Of a stretch of 64,000 nucleotides of DNA, positions 12,936-25,238 are shown piece after piece (positions within the stretch are counted from its first letter, which is position 1; every line of letters starts with the position of its first letter). The position numbers and the translations under genes are program-made. The notes under the pieces are model-generated. The model was given only the letters and a program-made list of their open reading frames with translations. It was not told where the DNA came from and did no database searches. The stretch covers positions 930,001 through 994,000 of the forward strand of contig CP021220.1 of NCBI GenBank assembly GCA_003999685.1, in the 5' to 3' direction. Source of the DNA: Taiwanofungus camphoratus. Lineage: Eukaryota > Basidiomycota > Agaricomycetes > Polyporales > Taiwanofungaceae.

Positions 12936-14718
12936 TACAAGTGCGATATTTCGTTATTATATGTGTGTGGCGGCGCGGAGAGTTGCGATCTGACTTGTCG
13001 CGATCTCGAATCTCAGAGCAGCCGCAACACTAGATTGGGTTCCTCTGCCGCGTGGCTTGCCCATGCGACCTCTCTTCCTCCCCACCGCGGCTCCTCTAAC
13101 ACGAACACGGCCTCTCTCAGTACTTGTTGCGAGGATCATTGCCTTCACGGGTCACTTTTTCATGAGCGCGGATTCCAGCCGCAGGACACCTGATTTGATC
13201 TGCAACCGCCAGCCCATAACCTTACGCGACCTGCCGTCGCGATACGATTGGTTTGTACAGTCAATTTCCTACGCAAGATACGGACTGGGAGCCCCACACG
13301 TTCCTGCAAGGCATGGCTCGAATGGTCGGCGTCGAGATACGCCCAGATGTGTCCGCGAATTACATTTCGTTCGAGACGCAGTCGCCGGGCCAAGGTTAAG
13401 GTTGTGCTGTCTTGTCCTGGCCCACTTCCTATACGGCGTAGTCTAGGCGTCCGCAAGCACTATCCAGAGAAGTCACTCTATTTCCGCGCAGGTTCGAATC
13501 CATTCCTTTCTCAGCAATTTAGCATCTTCCCACACATCGGAAAGAACTATTACGGCTATAGGTCGCGCGAAGCTCACTCACAAGATTCTGAGACAGGATC
13601 GCTAACTCTTCTAAATTGGATCACTTATCATCCGGGGCGCAACGATGGAACGCGGATTTTTCAGAATATTCTCGACGAGCATTTGTCTTTTTTATGATCA
13701 ACATGTCCTGCATTCCGCTCGAAGGCTGCCTTTGGGATGGTTTGACGTCCACAAAGCTGGTAATCATATTCCGTCTGATCCGGAATCATTCGAAATTGCA
13801 GAATGGAGCTTACCCGACGCTGGCTGCCTACATTCCCACAGGACGATCACACCTGGGCGTTCCGTTATGCTCTTTCCTGAATGTCCTTGGAAAAGTGCCA
13901 AAGAGAGTTTCACTCTAGAACCCGCAGCATCAGCTTCCTCTTCATGATCAGTGCAACACCTTCCAAGACATACTCTATCAGTGTCTCACGAGATCAGTGC
14001 TAAACACTGTTTCCCAAACGCGGTTGCAGGACGATCTACACGAGGACCCATCAGGTCACTCGGGTCCGTTGGCTGTCGTTACGAGACTGGCGTTATTCAC
14101 CATGAACACTAAAGATAGCACCCGAATGATGTACTTACTGTGAGTCCATCATACACAGCCGCCTGAGTTTATGGGGCAGAGACATCCGTAGGTAAGGTCC
14201 GCCACTTCCCCGTCCCAATCACCCCAGTGCATATATGAGTTATCTCACTGTCACAATTGTAGCACTCCTCAAACGCTTGGCTCGTGCATCAGAGACATTG
14301 ACAAATTACGACTTCACAGTATTATTGTATTAAACGGGTGATCGTAGTGCACCATGACCACCAACCGTGGTTCCCATGGATCGCCATGGTACCGTCACGA
14401 ATAACAGTGGAACAGGCGGACAAGAATAATCTTATTATCACATTTGGAGGGGAATGAGCAGGTAATATCAAGTATGATAAGTCAAAGCAGGTACCACAGA
14501 CGAGCACGGCCAGCACAAGAACGAGGCGCAAAGGCATAGCGCAAACAGAATACAGAATACTAGAGGTTATGATGACACAGCAAAACGCCAGCAGGGTGCC
14601 AAATGCTAAAACGCCTTGCAGTGAGCAAGCACGCAGAACCCTCCCAGCATCCTGCACGTGTTTTTGGAACAGCCACGCCCGGTCACAATTGCTTTATCGG
14701 AGGTCTGCCTGTGTCAAG
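12936..14718. other. Unassigned region between the kinase and the RNA-binding protein gene
   Basis: About 1.8 kb without a gene I can name. Plus-strand coding potential is suggested by a frame at about 13262-13400 reading QFPTQDTDWEPHTFLQGMAR and ending SPGQG, preceded by a plausible splice acceptor (TTTGTACAG at 13252-13260). Two overlapping 100-codon frames lie at 13616-13947. None shows a known domain. It could be an unrecognised multi-exon gene, a lineage-specific protein or a gene relic. Composition is less AT-rich than the repeats, and I see no transposon ends. Confidence 0.35.
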
Positions 14719-16930
14719 TTACGGTCGTCTATAGCTGCCTCCCGGCTCCCCAGAGTCCCGCGTACTCCGCGGGGGGTAGTCTCTACCAGCGCTCCTAGAT
14801 GGTACAGCACCGGCGCCACCGCCAGAATAGCCGTTGCCTGCATAGTTACCAGAAGAGCCGCCGTTGTAAGGAGCACCACCCGAGCCAGCTTGATAGGCTG
14901 CCGAATCATAGCCACCAGATGCAGACCTAGGTGGAGGGCTCTGAGAGCGACGGCTGCACCAGCGACGTCAGCGGCCTGTGAAAGGCGATAATTGTGTGCC
15001 ACTCACCGATAGCGAGCAGGAGGCGCCTCCGAACTGCCAGCCCTTGGAGGATAGTCAACGTAACGAGAAGCAGTAGGCGGCGGAGTGATAGGCCTGCCAC
15101 GAACTTCCGAAGGAGGAACGTAGTCGCTAGAGAAATTCGGCGTCAGTACAGCGTCGGTTAAGACCATGACCACCACATACCGCGCAGGTGGCCTATCAAA
15201 ATCGTCACGGACTCGAGGGGGAGGAGCACTAGGCGGTGGTGACCTTGTTCTCACCGCAGCCGCAGGCGGAGGATAAGTACTATACCTATCAGGAGGCGGA
15301 CCAGGTCTTCTATCGTATCGGTCGTAATAATCGCGAGGCGGTGGGTAGCTACGAGGAGGATAACCAGGGGGCGGAGCGTCGCCTTCAGGAGGATAGTAAC
15401 CTGCACGAGACTCATAGCGGGGCGGAGGCAGCGGGGGCGGTGGAGGCCCTCTCATTCTGTAATCATCGTAGTCACGAGCCGACCGCACAGGGGGCGGAGG
15501 ATAGTCACGGAACTCTCTGGAAGGCGACGGAGGTCGTCTATAGTCACGCCCAGGTGGGGGTGGAGGATACTCATAGCCATATCGGACATCTCTAGGAGGT
15601 GGATACCGAGCATAATCATCACGATACGAGGGATAGTCTCTTGGAGGGGGAGGGGGATAATCCCTGTGAGGCTGAATACGATCAATGAGAGGGGCATCAC
15701 TGGAGTGATGACCGGGCCGGCGGTGACTGCTTTTGACGATACCTTAACACAGCAGCATTGAAGAAATTCGAATGCTACTCACCCGTTCGGCATGTGATTC
15801 GGACATTCTCTGCGTATATATTGTACGTAAGCTAAACCACACATGACACAGTAGAATGAAAAGAGTACCTAGCCCAATGCCCCATCTGACCACACTTGAA
15901 GCAGGCGCCAGGATCGCCACTGTACTTGGCAGTCCTACCTCCTCCATGAGAGAGTTCAACGCGAATTTTGTTCCCCATGAAATAACCTTCATGGTACTTT
16001 GCTACGCTTTCTTCTGCGGCCTCACGGTTATCAAATTCCTTCACACCAAGATGAGAAATGATCATTCGAGGAACTGGAGAAATGAAGACGTACCACAAAT
16101 CCATATCCAACTCTGAAAAAAAAAGAGTACGCAAGAAATAAGCGACGAATCGGGAGAAGATTGGCGAAGAGACCTACTTCAGCTCTATATTGACAATGTT
16201 GCCGATTTTACCGAAACAGCTTTCCAGGTCTTCTTTACGGGTATGCTCGGGAAGACCACCGATATAGACTTTGTTGGGCTGCGCAGCAGATATATGAACA
16301 CCCAGTTGAGATACAGCATGAGACATAAGGGCGCGGGCCGTCAGTGAATGTGTACAGCGCGAGCCTCCGGTAAGCCAAGAAAAGCAGAAAACAGGCAAGG
16401 CAGGCAAAGCACAACTAATACGCGTGGGAGCAGCCTGAAAGGACGACCCGCAAGGCACATTTTCAATACCGCCGCAGCCAATGGAATTGTTTCATAAAAG
16501 GACTGTCCAACAGGCCTACCGCCACGCGATGAAGCGACCAGTAACATGGCAAACCACAAGCACAGTGTTGTATAATGCGTGGAGACAGGACGAGATATAG
16601 TGCAAGCTTACGGCGCGCTAGAGCGAAAGCAGTACAAGAATGATGAGACCCAATAAGCACCTTGACCTGCTTTTCACCGCGATAACCTGAATCAGACTTG
16701 CTACCAGAGACAGCATCGACACCGTCACCAGCTGCGGAACCGCCGCGAGCATAGTCTGCACTTTCAGCGGCCTGCTGTCCAACTCGGTCGTCTCCAGGGA
16801 GATGTCCACCATTGGCGGGGTCGACGTCACCTGGAGCACTCATAACCGTGTCACGGGCTTGATCATCCATGGCGTTCCACTTTTCTTGAGGTTGCACGCT
16901 GCCTCCGTCTGCGAGGGGAGAGGCGGCCAT
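14719..16930 (-). CDS. RRM plus CCHC zinc-knuckle RNA-binding protein (SR-like)
   Basis: The first exon (from 16930) is an acidic, Ala/Gly/Asp-rich leader starting MAASPLADGG. One RRM follows, with RNP2 KVYIGGLPEH and RNP1 GYGFVEF split by an intron. Then comes a zinc knuckle CFKCGQMGHWAREC (C-x2-C-x4-H-x4-C), also split by an intron after WAR. The C-terminal half is rich in Pro, Tyr, Arg and Ser (PPPRDYYDRYDRR type), then Gly/Ser-rich, ending GSYRRP. The order matches zinc-knuckle splicing factors of the SRSF7/RSZ kind, which bind pre-mRNA in the nucleus. The tail has few true RS dipeptide runs, so SR-like is safer than SR protein. At least five short introns interrupt the gene. Confidence 0.82.
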
Positions 16931-17336
16931 GATGAACGAACTGGTAGGTCGACGTACAGCGCTTAGGGGCGCATGAAATTTGCCTCTTTACCTTTAAAAC
17001 TCCGACCCGCGGCTGATTCCGGCGCAGCCTGCTGTAGGACGTGCCTGTCTTTCCTTTGCTGAAGCTCGTGGAGAAGGAAGCGACCTCAATGTGGTGAGTG
17101 GTGTTACTTATACCATGATGATGATGATGATGATGGGCTCAATTTACGTGCTTCAGGTGCTTAGGCACCTATGGTGCACGAACTACAGTTATACCTATGT
17201 GTAGTATACTACTACCACCTCGACTGTATATGTACTAAAAATTCGAGTTATGTAATGCTAAAATTTAATGTGTGCTTGTATGTTTGTCATATTTCTGGTG
17301 ATTGAACGCAAGAGAGCCTAATTCTAAACCTGCCGT
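16931..17336. other. Upstream region of the RNA-binding protein gene, with a TGA/GAT microsatellite
   Basis: A 406-base region between the start of the RNA-binding protein gene and the transposon island. A short trinucleotide run of ATG/TGA units lies at about 17115-17135. Sequence before about 17100 is GC-rich and promoter-like in position. No gene is seen. Confidence 0.45.
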
Positions 17337-19651
17337 TGATGAGTCCCGTAGCCTCCTGGGCCCCGAATCGTGATTTTAGGAGCTTTCTAATCCTCCAACA
17401 GGCCATCCTAAGACTCTTCTACAGCCTACGACAGGTGGGATAGGTTCCTATAATATTCCTAACGCCTCCTTTCCTTCCTAAACCCTTCTAACCCCCTATA
17501 AAGTCTTGCGAAGTCACACGAGGTGCTACAAGGTTTCAAATGCTAGACGCGAAGTTCCTAACTCCTGCTAAGTCCACTATCAGACACTGCCGGCCCTCCC
17601 ATACTGTTCCATTGGATCTAGGTCCTACCTACTATGTCACTCATCCCGGGCTTAGCTAAGAAGTCTTAGCTAAGTCTCTCTTAGCTCTTGTGATTGCAGC
17701 TACCTCCGATAGGCTCCAAAACGGTCCGAAGTTCTGGAAGCTGGACTTAGGAAGCCTTGCACACCCCATGGGTCTCGATCCTATGCCATAAGGTCCTCCT
17801 ATGGTGCATCCATATGATCCTCCACCCAGTTAGGACACCTCCTACCCCGATTAGGCCAAGTTCCACTGCTAAAAACTTCATACGCTGATACGACCTAGGG
17901 GACCCTGGTACCTAGGGAGTGCTCCACAACGTGGCTGGGGGTCGTGTGATAACTGTGAGGGTGTGAGGGTAGGAGCTACAACCTGTATGATACCGGGAAA
18001 CCTGTATGTCTTGTTTTTGTAAGTAGGGGAGTAAGGGGTCAAGGGTCCTGCACAACAGGATCTTGTTCCTAAGTGCTATACTATCCCTAAGGCCTTGCGA
18101 GGCCCTCCGAAGTACACGAAGTCCTTCGAGATTCTGCAAAGTCCTTCAAAGTTTTAGCTAAATCGCGCGAGCTGACTTCGTAGGCTGTATAGAGTTAGGG
18201 AGCAATAAGCCAATGGACTATAATTTCTACTAAGCGGCAGAGGGTACGAGACTGCTGCGAAGTCCTTTTAGCTAGAGTTAGCTAAAGGGCGTAAGGTTTA
18301 GAGGTCTGTTAGAGCGAGGTGGGCGAGGTTTGGCTAGCGTGGGAGACTTGTAGGAGAGGTCGGATGGTTCGGAGAGCTAATACTTGGAATAGGAATGAGG
18401 GAACGAGGTTGCTGGAAGCTCTGAAGTGTCTGATGACGTCGAGGTGTGGGTCGGAGAGTTCGAGGGCGTAGAGAGATGTACTATAGCCTGTAATGAAGGC
18501 TATGGGGGAGTTGTAGGGTTATTCGTAGGACGTAGGGATGACGCAACGTGAGCCTAAGGGTATAACTAAGGTGGAGGCCCACCGGATAGGTGCTATAAGA
18601 GGTGCTGAAGGGCACGAAGTCACGGCGACTTCGTGGATCGTAGTGCGTAGTTCGGGAAGCGTAGACGTGGTTCGTAGATATATCGCGAGCATAGATGTAG
18701 TTCAAAGGTACTGAAACGGAGCTGGGGTGGAGACTTAGGGACCTTGGGACCATTCCTAAGGTTGTACTCGCGGTGCTTTCCTGAGATCGGAGCTACAGGG
18801 GAACTGGTATTCCAAAGAGAGAAGCGTGCACGGAGGGGTCTCTCTTGTACATGGTAAACTACCTCTGACTAAATAGGGGAACATGAGGTGAACTAATCTT
18901 GCGCAAAGTGATCCTTACGAGTCCGAAATGTGTACTAAAGCGCATGGACTCCGAAGTGAACACGAGGAGGATAGGAACTAATTAGGAACTGAAACAGGGG
19001 AACTACGTACGGTAGAAAGGTGACCAAGTTCATTCACGAGGGCAGGATGACTATCCGAGAGCAGCCATGCACCATGATCACCTATCTTAGTGGGCTAAGA
19101 GCGCACAAAGTTCTTAGCAGCGGGACTTGGCCTAATTGGGGCAGGAGGTGTCCTAACTGGGTGGAGGGTCATATGGGTACACCCTAGGATGACCTTATGG
19201 CATAGGATCGAGACCCATGGGGGTGCACAAGGCTTCCTAAGTCCAACTTCCGGAACTTTGGACCGTTTCGGAGCCTATCGGAGGTAGCTGCAATCACAAG
19301 AGCTAGGAGAGACTTAGCTAAGACTTCTTAGCTAAGCCCGGGATGAGTGACATAGTAGATAGGACCTAGATCCAATGGAACAGCATGGGAGGGCTGGCAG
19401 TGTCCGATAGTGGACTTAGCAGGAGTTAGGGACTTCGCGTCTAGCATTCGAAATCTCGTAGCACCTCGTGTGACTTCACAAGACTTCGTAGGGTGTTAGG
19501 AGGGTTTAGGAAGGAGAGGGGGCGTTAGGAATATTATAGGAACCTATCCCTCCTGTCGTAGACTGTAGGAGAGCCTTAGAGTGGTCGGTTGGGGGATTAG
19601 AAAGCTCCTAATAATCGCGATTTGGGGCCCAGGAGGCTACGGGACTCATCA
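17337..19651. repeat. Composite repeat with long inverted arms, copy 1
   Basis: This 2,315-base unit starts TGATGAGTCCCGTAGCC and ends in the inverted counterpart GGCTACGGGACTCATCA. The two arms, about 540 bases each (17337-17885 and about 19107-19651), are near-perfect inverted repeats. The middle (about 17887-19106) begins TGATACGACCTAGG and resembles the long LTR-like family at 24021-25238 and 32116-33482. No protein is encoded. No target-site duplication is evident. It could be a non-autonomous element of foldback type, or an LTR-like repeat flanked by inverted copies of its own end; the sequence alone does not decide. Confidence 0.7.
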
Positions 19652-19653
19652 TC

Positions 19654-20831
19654 GGTCCGGAGTCCTGGCCTCTTGTTCATGATGTCCATACGATCCTGTG
19701 GTATTGCCTAGACCCCCTATGCATCGGCTTGATGGTTCAGCACTCTTAGGTCCCTGTTCCCCCCAAGGCCTGGTTAGATAGCCCATCTTCCATATGATGA
19801 TCTCTAGATAAGCATCCCTCACCCTGTGCCATTCCCCAGTAACCTTTTTACCGCATTCAGTGTCCCTGTTTCATGTCCTACTTCAGTTTAGTTCCTCATA
19901 TGGTACACTGATCAGATTCTAGATTTTACGATTTTCAGTTTGTTTTCAGTTTCTTTGGTTTTATTTTGCATAAGATACTTTGACACCACAGACCCCTTAT
20001 GTAGTCTCCTGTACCTATCAGATGGCAGGGAAGATACGCACTCCCATCTTGTCTCACAGAATCTACAGACTTGTCCCCCAGAGTTCAGATTTGGGTTTCC
20101 CCTGCTCTAAGACTTCCCTACAGTCTGACAAGGTTCCTCTCCATTGTATCTACGCCTATCGTCAGCCAGCAGTCCTATTATATCATATATCGCAGCAGTC
20201 CTATTATATCATATATCACAGCAGTTCTACGTCTTCTACATCCTACGTTCCTGAAGTTGGAGTAACTTTGGTCTGAGTAACCAGTCCCCCTCCTCCTCCT
20301 CATCTGGTGTGCCTCTGCCCTTGTTATACCCCATAGGCACGTGTTGCGCACAGTCCAGTCTATCAGTCATCACCTACGCCAGCCCTACATACCATTCCTA
20401 TGACATCAGCCCTCAGCAGTATCCTCTATCCTGATTACATCGGTTTTCGGTTTATCTTTCAGTTCTCGGTTTACCATCAGTGCGCCCTCAGTTCCTTCAA
20501 CTCCCTTGCACCTGGCCGGCATTCAACCAGCCCGCTGCCATCGGATTAGAAGACCACGCTCCTACCTTCCTGGGACTGTCTGCACCTCGGCATAAGATCC
20601 TGTCATGCAGGATTCATTGGCCCCTTACTCCTCTGCACACACTAGACTTTTAGGCCCCTGACAGTGGTCTAGGTAGTTTCTCTGTTGTGTTCCCTCACTT
20701 ACCTTTGTCTCTGGTATCCTTCACAGGTACCCCACCACTTTAGCTCTCTTTAGCTCTCCCTACTCATTGGGACGTGTCAGACCTACTCCCTAGGTTCATC
20801 CCCGCAGTTCAGGACTCCCTAGGTTGTATCA
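19654..20831 (+). repeat. Long LTR-like repeat, family A, 5'-truncated copy
   Basis: It is nearly identical to 30656-31819, starting within CCGGAGTCCTGGCCTCTTG and ending CCTAGGTTGTATCA. The composite repeat replaces its first part. Nothing recognisable is coded. It is followed directly by chromovirus sequence. Confidence 0.65.
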
Positions 20832-23124
20832 GCGCATCCGGCAACATCAAAGTCATGACAGCATGGTCATTGAGACAATTGATGCTTTAAAACAGGGCAA
20901 AGTACCACCATTCAAGGGCACTGGATTTGTGCACACAACATTGGCCGATTGGGATGTGCAGGATAGATTGATTCTGTACAAAAATTGAATCTACATACCC
21001 CCTAGTGATGACTTGCACAGAGAAGTCATTCAGCTTTGCCATGACACCCCAGCTATGGCCCATCCAGGAGCACAGGGGATGTTTGCCATCACCAGAAGGG
21101 ACTGGTTCTGGGATGGCATGTCCATGTTTATCGAAAACTATGTGAAAGGCTGCGCCAAATGCCAGGAAAGTAAGGTCAACATGCATCCAACATGACCACT
21201 GATGCAACTCATCCTGACAGAACCAAACTCCAGGCCATACTCACACATCTCAGTTGACTTCATCACAGACCTACCTGAATCACATGGATCTGATGCACTA
21301 ATGGTGGTTGTGGACCAAGAACTGTTCAAAGGGATAGTCCTGGTTCCATGCAACAAGACCATTGATGCAGTAGAAACAGCTGAGGCACTCTATCAGAACT
21401 GGCGATATGGGCTACCTGACAGAATCATATCGGACCGAGGCCCACAGTTTGCAGCCACGGTGTTCCGGGAGTGGTGCAAGCTGACAGGTGTCAAAGCGGC
21501 CATGAGCACTGCCTACCATCCGCAGTCTGATGGAAGCACTGAGCGTGTCAATCAGGAACTCGAAGCTGCATGGAGGATCCTGTGTGCCAACAATCCTCAC
21601 AACTGGGCAAAGTTTATCCCGGAATTTGAATTCGCACACAATCAGGTGCCGCATGCTGGAAGAAGGGAGTCACCATTCAAGCTGATTATGGGATATGATC
21701 CAAAGGCAATCGGATCACCAAAGGCATCGGAAAGGTACCCATCAATCAAGGACCGACTCTTAGCCATCGGAGAGTTCAGAAAGGAAGCACTGGCAGCACA
21801 GGATCTAGCTGCGCAGTTGATGGCAGAAAGGGCTCGAACCACATGGCAGCCATTTGAGAAGGGGATGCAGGTTTGGCTAGAAGCAACTAACCTCCGCCTA
21901 AAGACCTCGAGGAAGTTTTCCCCAAAGTGAGTAGGACCACTCAAGATAGCTGAAGTCCTAGGACCGCTAACGTACAAGCTTCAGCTACCAAGGGCATGGA
22001 AGATACATCCAGTATTCCATGCATCGCTGTTGACACCATACAGGGAAACCAAGGAACATGGTCCGAACTTCACAAGGCCGCCCCCAGAATTAGTCGATGG
22101 CGATGAAGAATACGAAGTCAAAGCCATCCACGGGCATCGTGCCCAGCGTGGGAAGTGGCAGTTCCTGATCAAATGGGTTGGATGGCCGAACTCTGCTAAT
22201 ACATGGCAGTCCGAGGCGGACTTAATGAACTCGCCCGACCTTCTGGACGAATATAAGAAGGTCAACAGGTTGCCTACAAGGCCCCAGGTCAACGCCCGCT
22301 ACACCCGAATCTGCAGAGCTGCATACAGCCGACATTCAGCAGAGGCACGGCACTACGATGTCCACTCATACAGACCCCCGACAGCTATCCGTCTACTTGA
22401 ACCACAGTGCAGCAAGGGTACGAGACCTTGCACCCCGAGTACGAGCAAGGCACACACGCGCACACTCATACCGAAACATTCAGGAAACAGTGCCCCCATT
22501 GGCAGTGTCCGACGATCCGTACGATCAGTGGAGGCTTGCGCATCGCACTGCCTGGGCCCTGGTGGATGCCGATCTACGGCCAGAAATAGACACCCGGCTG
22601 TTGGCTTGGCCGGACCTGTGGGAGTTAACGAACATTTACCGGACACTGGTCATTGTTGCGCGAGAGGCTGGCAGCTTGGCCACACTTGAACGAAGGCAAA
22701 CAGGCCTTGGGCCAAATGGCAACAACCCGACAACGTGGCAGTTGGCCACTCTCCACATAGATGCAAGCCGAGCAGCCCGCAACCTGCTCGCCGTCCTCAT
22801 GCGCTCCCCTCTAATGGGCGTCATAGACAACCTGATACCACCACGACATCAGGCCAGAACACAGGCCCCTTCTGCCAGTGATGGCCCGTCCAACTCTGTC
22901 ACTGGTGGTGCCCCTAGCTCGGCCAGTAGGGGGAACTCCCCCTTCTGCATACGATGCCGACAAATGGGACATTGGAGTCATGACTGCATGCATACCAGCG
23001 ATGACGATATCCTTTCTGACCAGTCCGACACCCTCCGACCACGAGCCAGGGTCAAATCAGAACAAGAGGGGTCAGATGCTGAGGGTTCGATCGTCGGGGC
23101 GACGAGTCCTTGAGAGGGGGGTAA
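20832..23124 (+). mobile_element. Ty3/Gypsy chromovirus fossil, 3' part (integrase and chromodomain)
   Basis: This is the 3' part of a pol region: the integrase zinc-binding domain (H-x-G...C-x2-C style, about 21010-21190), the integrase core (21200-21930) with DFITDLPES, ISDRGPQF and AYHPQSDGSTERVN, then a C-terminal chromodomain about 22090-22250 with KWVGWPNSANTW. This order is diagnostic of chromoviruses in fungi. A purine tract (GAGAGGGGGG) sits just before the LTR at 23125. Upstream protease and RT parts are absent here. It is broken, with a few breaks. Age is moderate: the coding sense is still easily read and the LTR ends are intact. Confidence 0.88.
22358..23113 (+). mobile_element. 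Extra zinc-knuckle frame at the 3' end of the chromovirus fossil
   Basis: An open frame of 251 codons overlaps the last part of the pol frame in another reading frame and ends just before the purine tract and LTR. It encodes an Ala/Arg/Asp-rich, largely helical-looking protein. Near its C-terminus is a CCHC knuckle, CIRCRQMGHWSHDC (C-x2-C-x4-H-x4-C), followed by an acidic tail. The family also has a gag-type knuckle in its 5' part, so this would be a second one. I do not recognise a named family for it. Confidence 0.6.
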
Positions 23125-23695
23125 TGTTACAAGGCGGTAATGGTGCGAACATACATTTTCGTTTCTCTTCACTATACCGGACTAGCGGGTCATGTACACT
23201 TACAATCATCACCATTATTCCTGACGGGCTGACCGTCACCCGCTTAGTTATGGACTGTTCCTCAGGAGGGACCACTCGGGCCTCTGACTTATGGACGCTT
23301 AGGTGCTGGTACCCGTGGGAGCGAGGGCTGGCTTGCCCTAAGCCCACCATAGTACTTAAGGGGTTGGCTCACTGCGGAGCACCCCAATCTTGTCCTCCTT
23401 AGTTACACTGTGTACTTTGGTGCCGTCGTTACCATTTGTACTTTACAACTGGGCTTAGGCCCCTATACCTTCGTCTATTCAACGGGTCGCCTTAGACCAT
23501 CTATATCCTTGTGACTACACTAGGACTTAGGCTGTGACTTAGCCCGCAACTCTCTCGAGACCGTTGGGCTAGCGGTTGAAGACTTAGACGTGTACTCGTT
23601 GTCAGCCAGGCTGACTCCTCGTTTACACTTTACGCCTGACTACTCAACGACCCCCCATCATGGTAGTCACCTACGGGCGTAGACCCCCCGTAACA
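23125..23695 (+). repeat. LTR of the chromovirus (family C), 3' LTR
   Basis: The LTR is 571 bases with matching inverted ends TGTTAC...GTAACA, preceded by a purine tract. A reverse-oriented partial copy of the same LTR lies at 29957-30230. Confidence 0.8.
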
Positions 23696-24020
23696 GTAAT
23701 CAGCTGGAGCTCAAAAAAGCAACTGACTATTGCACTTTCAAGCATGGAAGCTGAATACATGGGTATTATGCATGCAGCGTGCAAAGCTGTATGGCTGCGA
23801 GCGCTACTTACTGAATTAGGAAATCTCGGAGATGGCATGACCGCTATCAATAATGATAATGAATCGGCTATCTCATTTGTGCACAATAATCAATTCCACG
23901 GCCGTTCCAAGCATATTGACATTCGATACCATTTTATTCACAAATGGATCATCTCTCATAAGATCGCCGTTCCCCACTGCGCATCTGAAGACAACTGCAC
24001 AGATTTACTGACCAAGCCGC
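23696..24020 (+). mobile_element. Ty1/Copia fossil, RNase H tail
   Basis: About 105 codons read as the C-terminal RNase H of a Copia polyprotein: SWSSKKQLTIALSSMEAEYM, then ESAISFVHNNQFHGRSKHID, ending near CTDLLTKPL. Only the end of the element remains, wedged between the chromovirus LTR and a long LTR-like repeat that may be its own 3' LTR. It is a truncated fossil of moderate age. Confidence 0.85.
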
Positions 24021-25238
24021 TGATACAACCTAGGGGACCCTGGTACCTAGAGAGTGCTCCGCAATGTGGCTAGGAGGTAGTGTGTGAACTGTGGGGATGT
24101 GAGAGGAGGAGCTACAACCTGTATGATACCGGGAAACCTGTATGTCTTGTTTTTGTAAGTGAGGGAGTAAGGGGCCAAGGGTCCTGCATGACAGGATCTT
24201 GTTCCTAAGTGCTAGACGATCCCTAAGGCCTTGCAAGGCCCTCTGAAGTGTGCGAAGTCCTTCGAAGTTCTGCAAAGTCCTTCGAAGTTTTAGCTAAAGC
24301 GCACAAGCTGACTTCGTAGGCTGTATGGAGTTAGGGAGCAATAAGCCAATGGAATATAGCTTCAATTAATTGGCAAATGGTACGAGACTGCTGCGAAGTC
24401 TTTAACTAGAGTTAGCTAAAGGGCATAAGGCTTCGAGGCTTGTTAGAGCGAGGTGGGCGAGATTTGGCTAGCGTAGGAGACCTGTAGAAGAGGTCAGATG
24501 GTTCGGAGAGCTAATACTTGGAATAGGAACAGGGGAATGAAGTTGCTGGAAGTTCCAAAGTGTCTGATGACTTCGAGGTGTAGGTCAGAGAGTTCGAGGG
24601 TGTAGGGGGATGTACTATGACCTAAAATGAAGGCTATAGGGGAATTGTAGGGCTATTCGTAGGATGTAGGGATGATGCAACGTGAGCCTAAGGGTATAAC
24701 TAAGGCGGAGGCCCACCAGATAGGTGCTATAAGAGGTGCTGAAGGGTGCGAAGTCACAGCGACTTGGTGGTTCGTAGTGCATAGTTCGAAGAGTGTAGAC
24801 GTGGTTCGTAGATATATCGCGAGCATAGACGTAGTTCAAAAGATACTGAAATGGAGCTGGGGTGGAGACTTAGGGGCTTAGGACTGTTCCTAAGGTTGTA
24901 CTCGCAGCACTCTTCTGAGATTGGAGCTACAGAGGAACTTGTATTCCAAAGGGAGAAGCGTGCACTGAGGGGTCTCTCTGGTACATAGTAAACTACCTCT
25001 GACTAAATAGGGGAGCGTGAGGTGAACTATTCTTGCGTGAAGTGATCCTTACGAGTCTGAAATGTGTACTACAGTGCATGGGCTCCAAAGTGAACACAAG
25101 GAGGATAGAAACTAAATAGGAACTGAAACAGGGGAACTACGTATGGTAGAAAGGTGACCAAGTTCATTCACGAGGGTGGGATGACTATCCAAGAGCAGCC
25201 ATGCGCCGTGATCAACTATCTTAGTGGGCTAAGAGCGT
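24021..25238 (+). repeat. Long LTR-like repeat, family B, partial
   Basis: It starts TGATACAACCTAGGGG immediately after the Copia RNase H tail and is collinear with the middle of composite repeat copy 1 (from TGATACGACCTAGG at about 17887). It stops at GGCTAAGAGCG, where composite copy 2 begins. Its place after the Copia tail suggests it is, or derives from, that element's 3' LTR; this is inference. Confidence 0.6.

Noticed and set aside
13490-13505. GGTTCGAATCC, a tRNA box B-like sequence
   Set aside because: The flanking bases do not form a T-arm stem, and no acceptor or D-arm fits upstream at tRNA spacing.
15236-15595. 119-codon plus-strand frame in the RNA-binding protein gene
   Set aside because: It is the antisense of the Pro/Tyr/Arg-rich tail, which reads well on the minus strand with RRM and zinc knuckle upstream.
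17337-19651. Reading the composite repeat as a CRISPR array or a simple tandem repeat
   Set aside because: The repeats are two long inverted arms, not short direct repeats with spacers, and the genome is eukaryotic.
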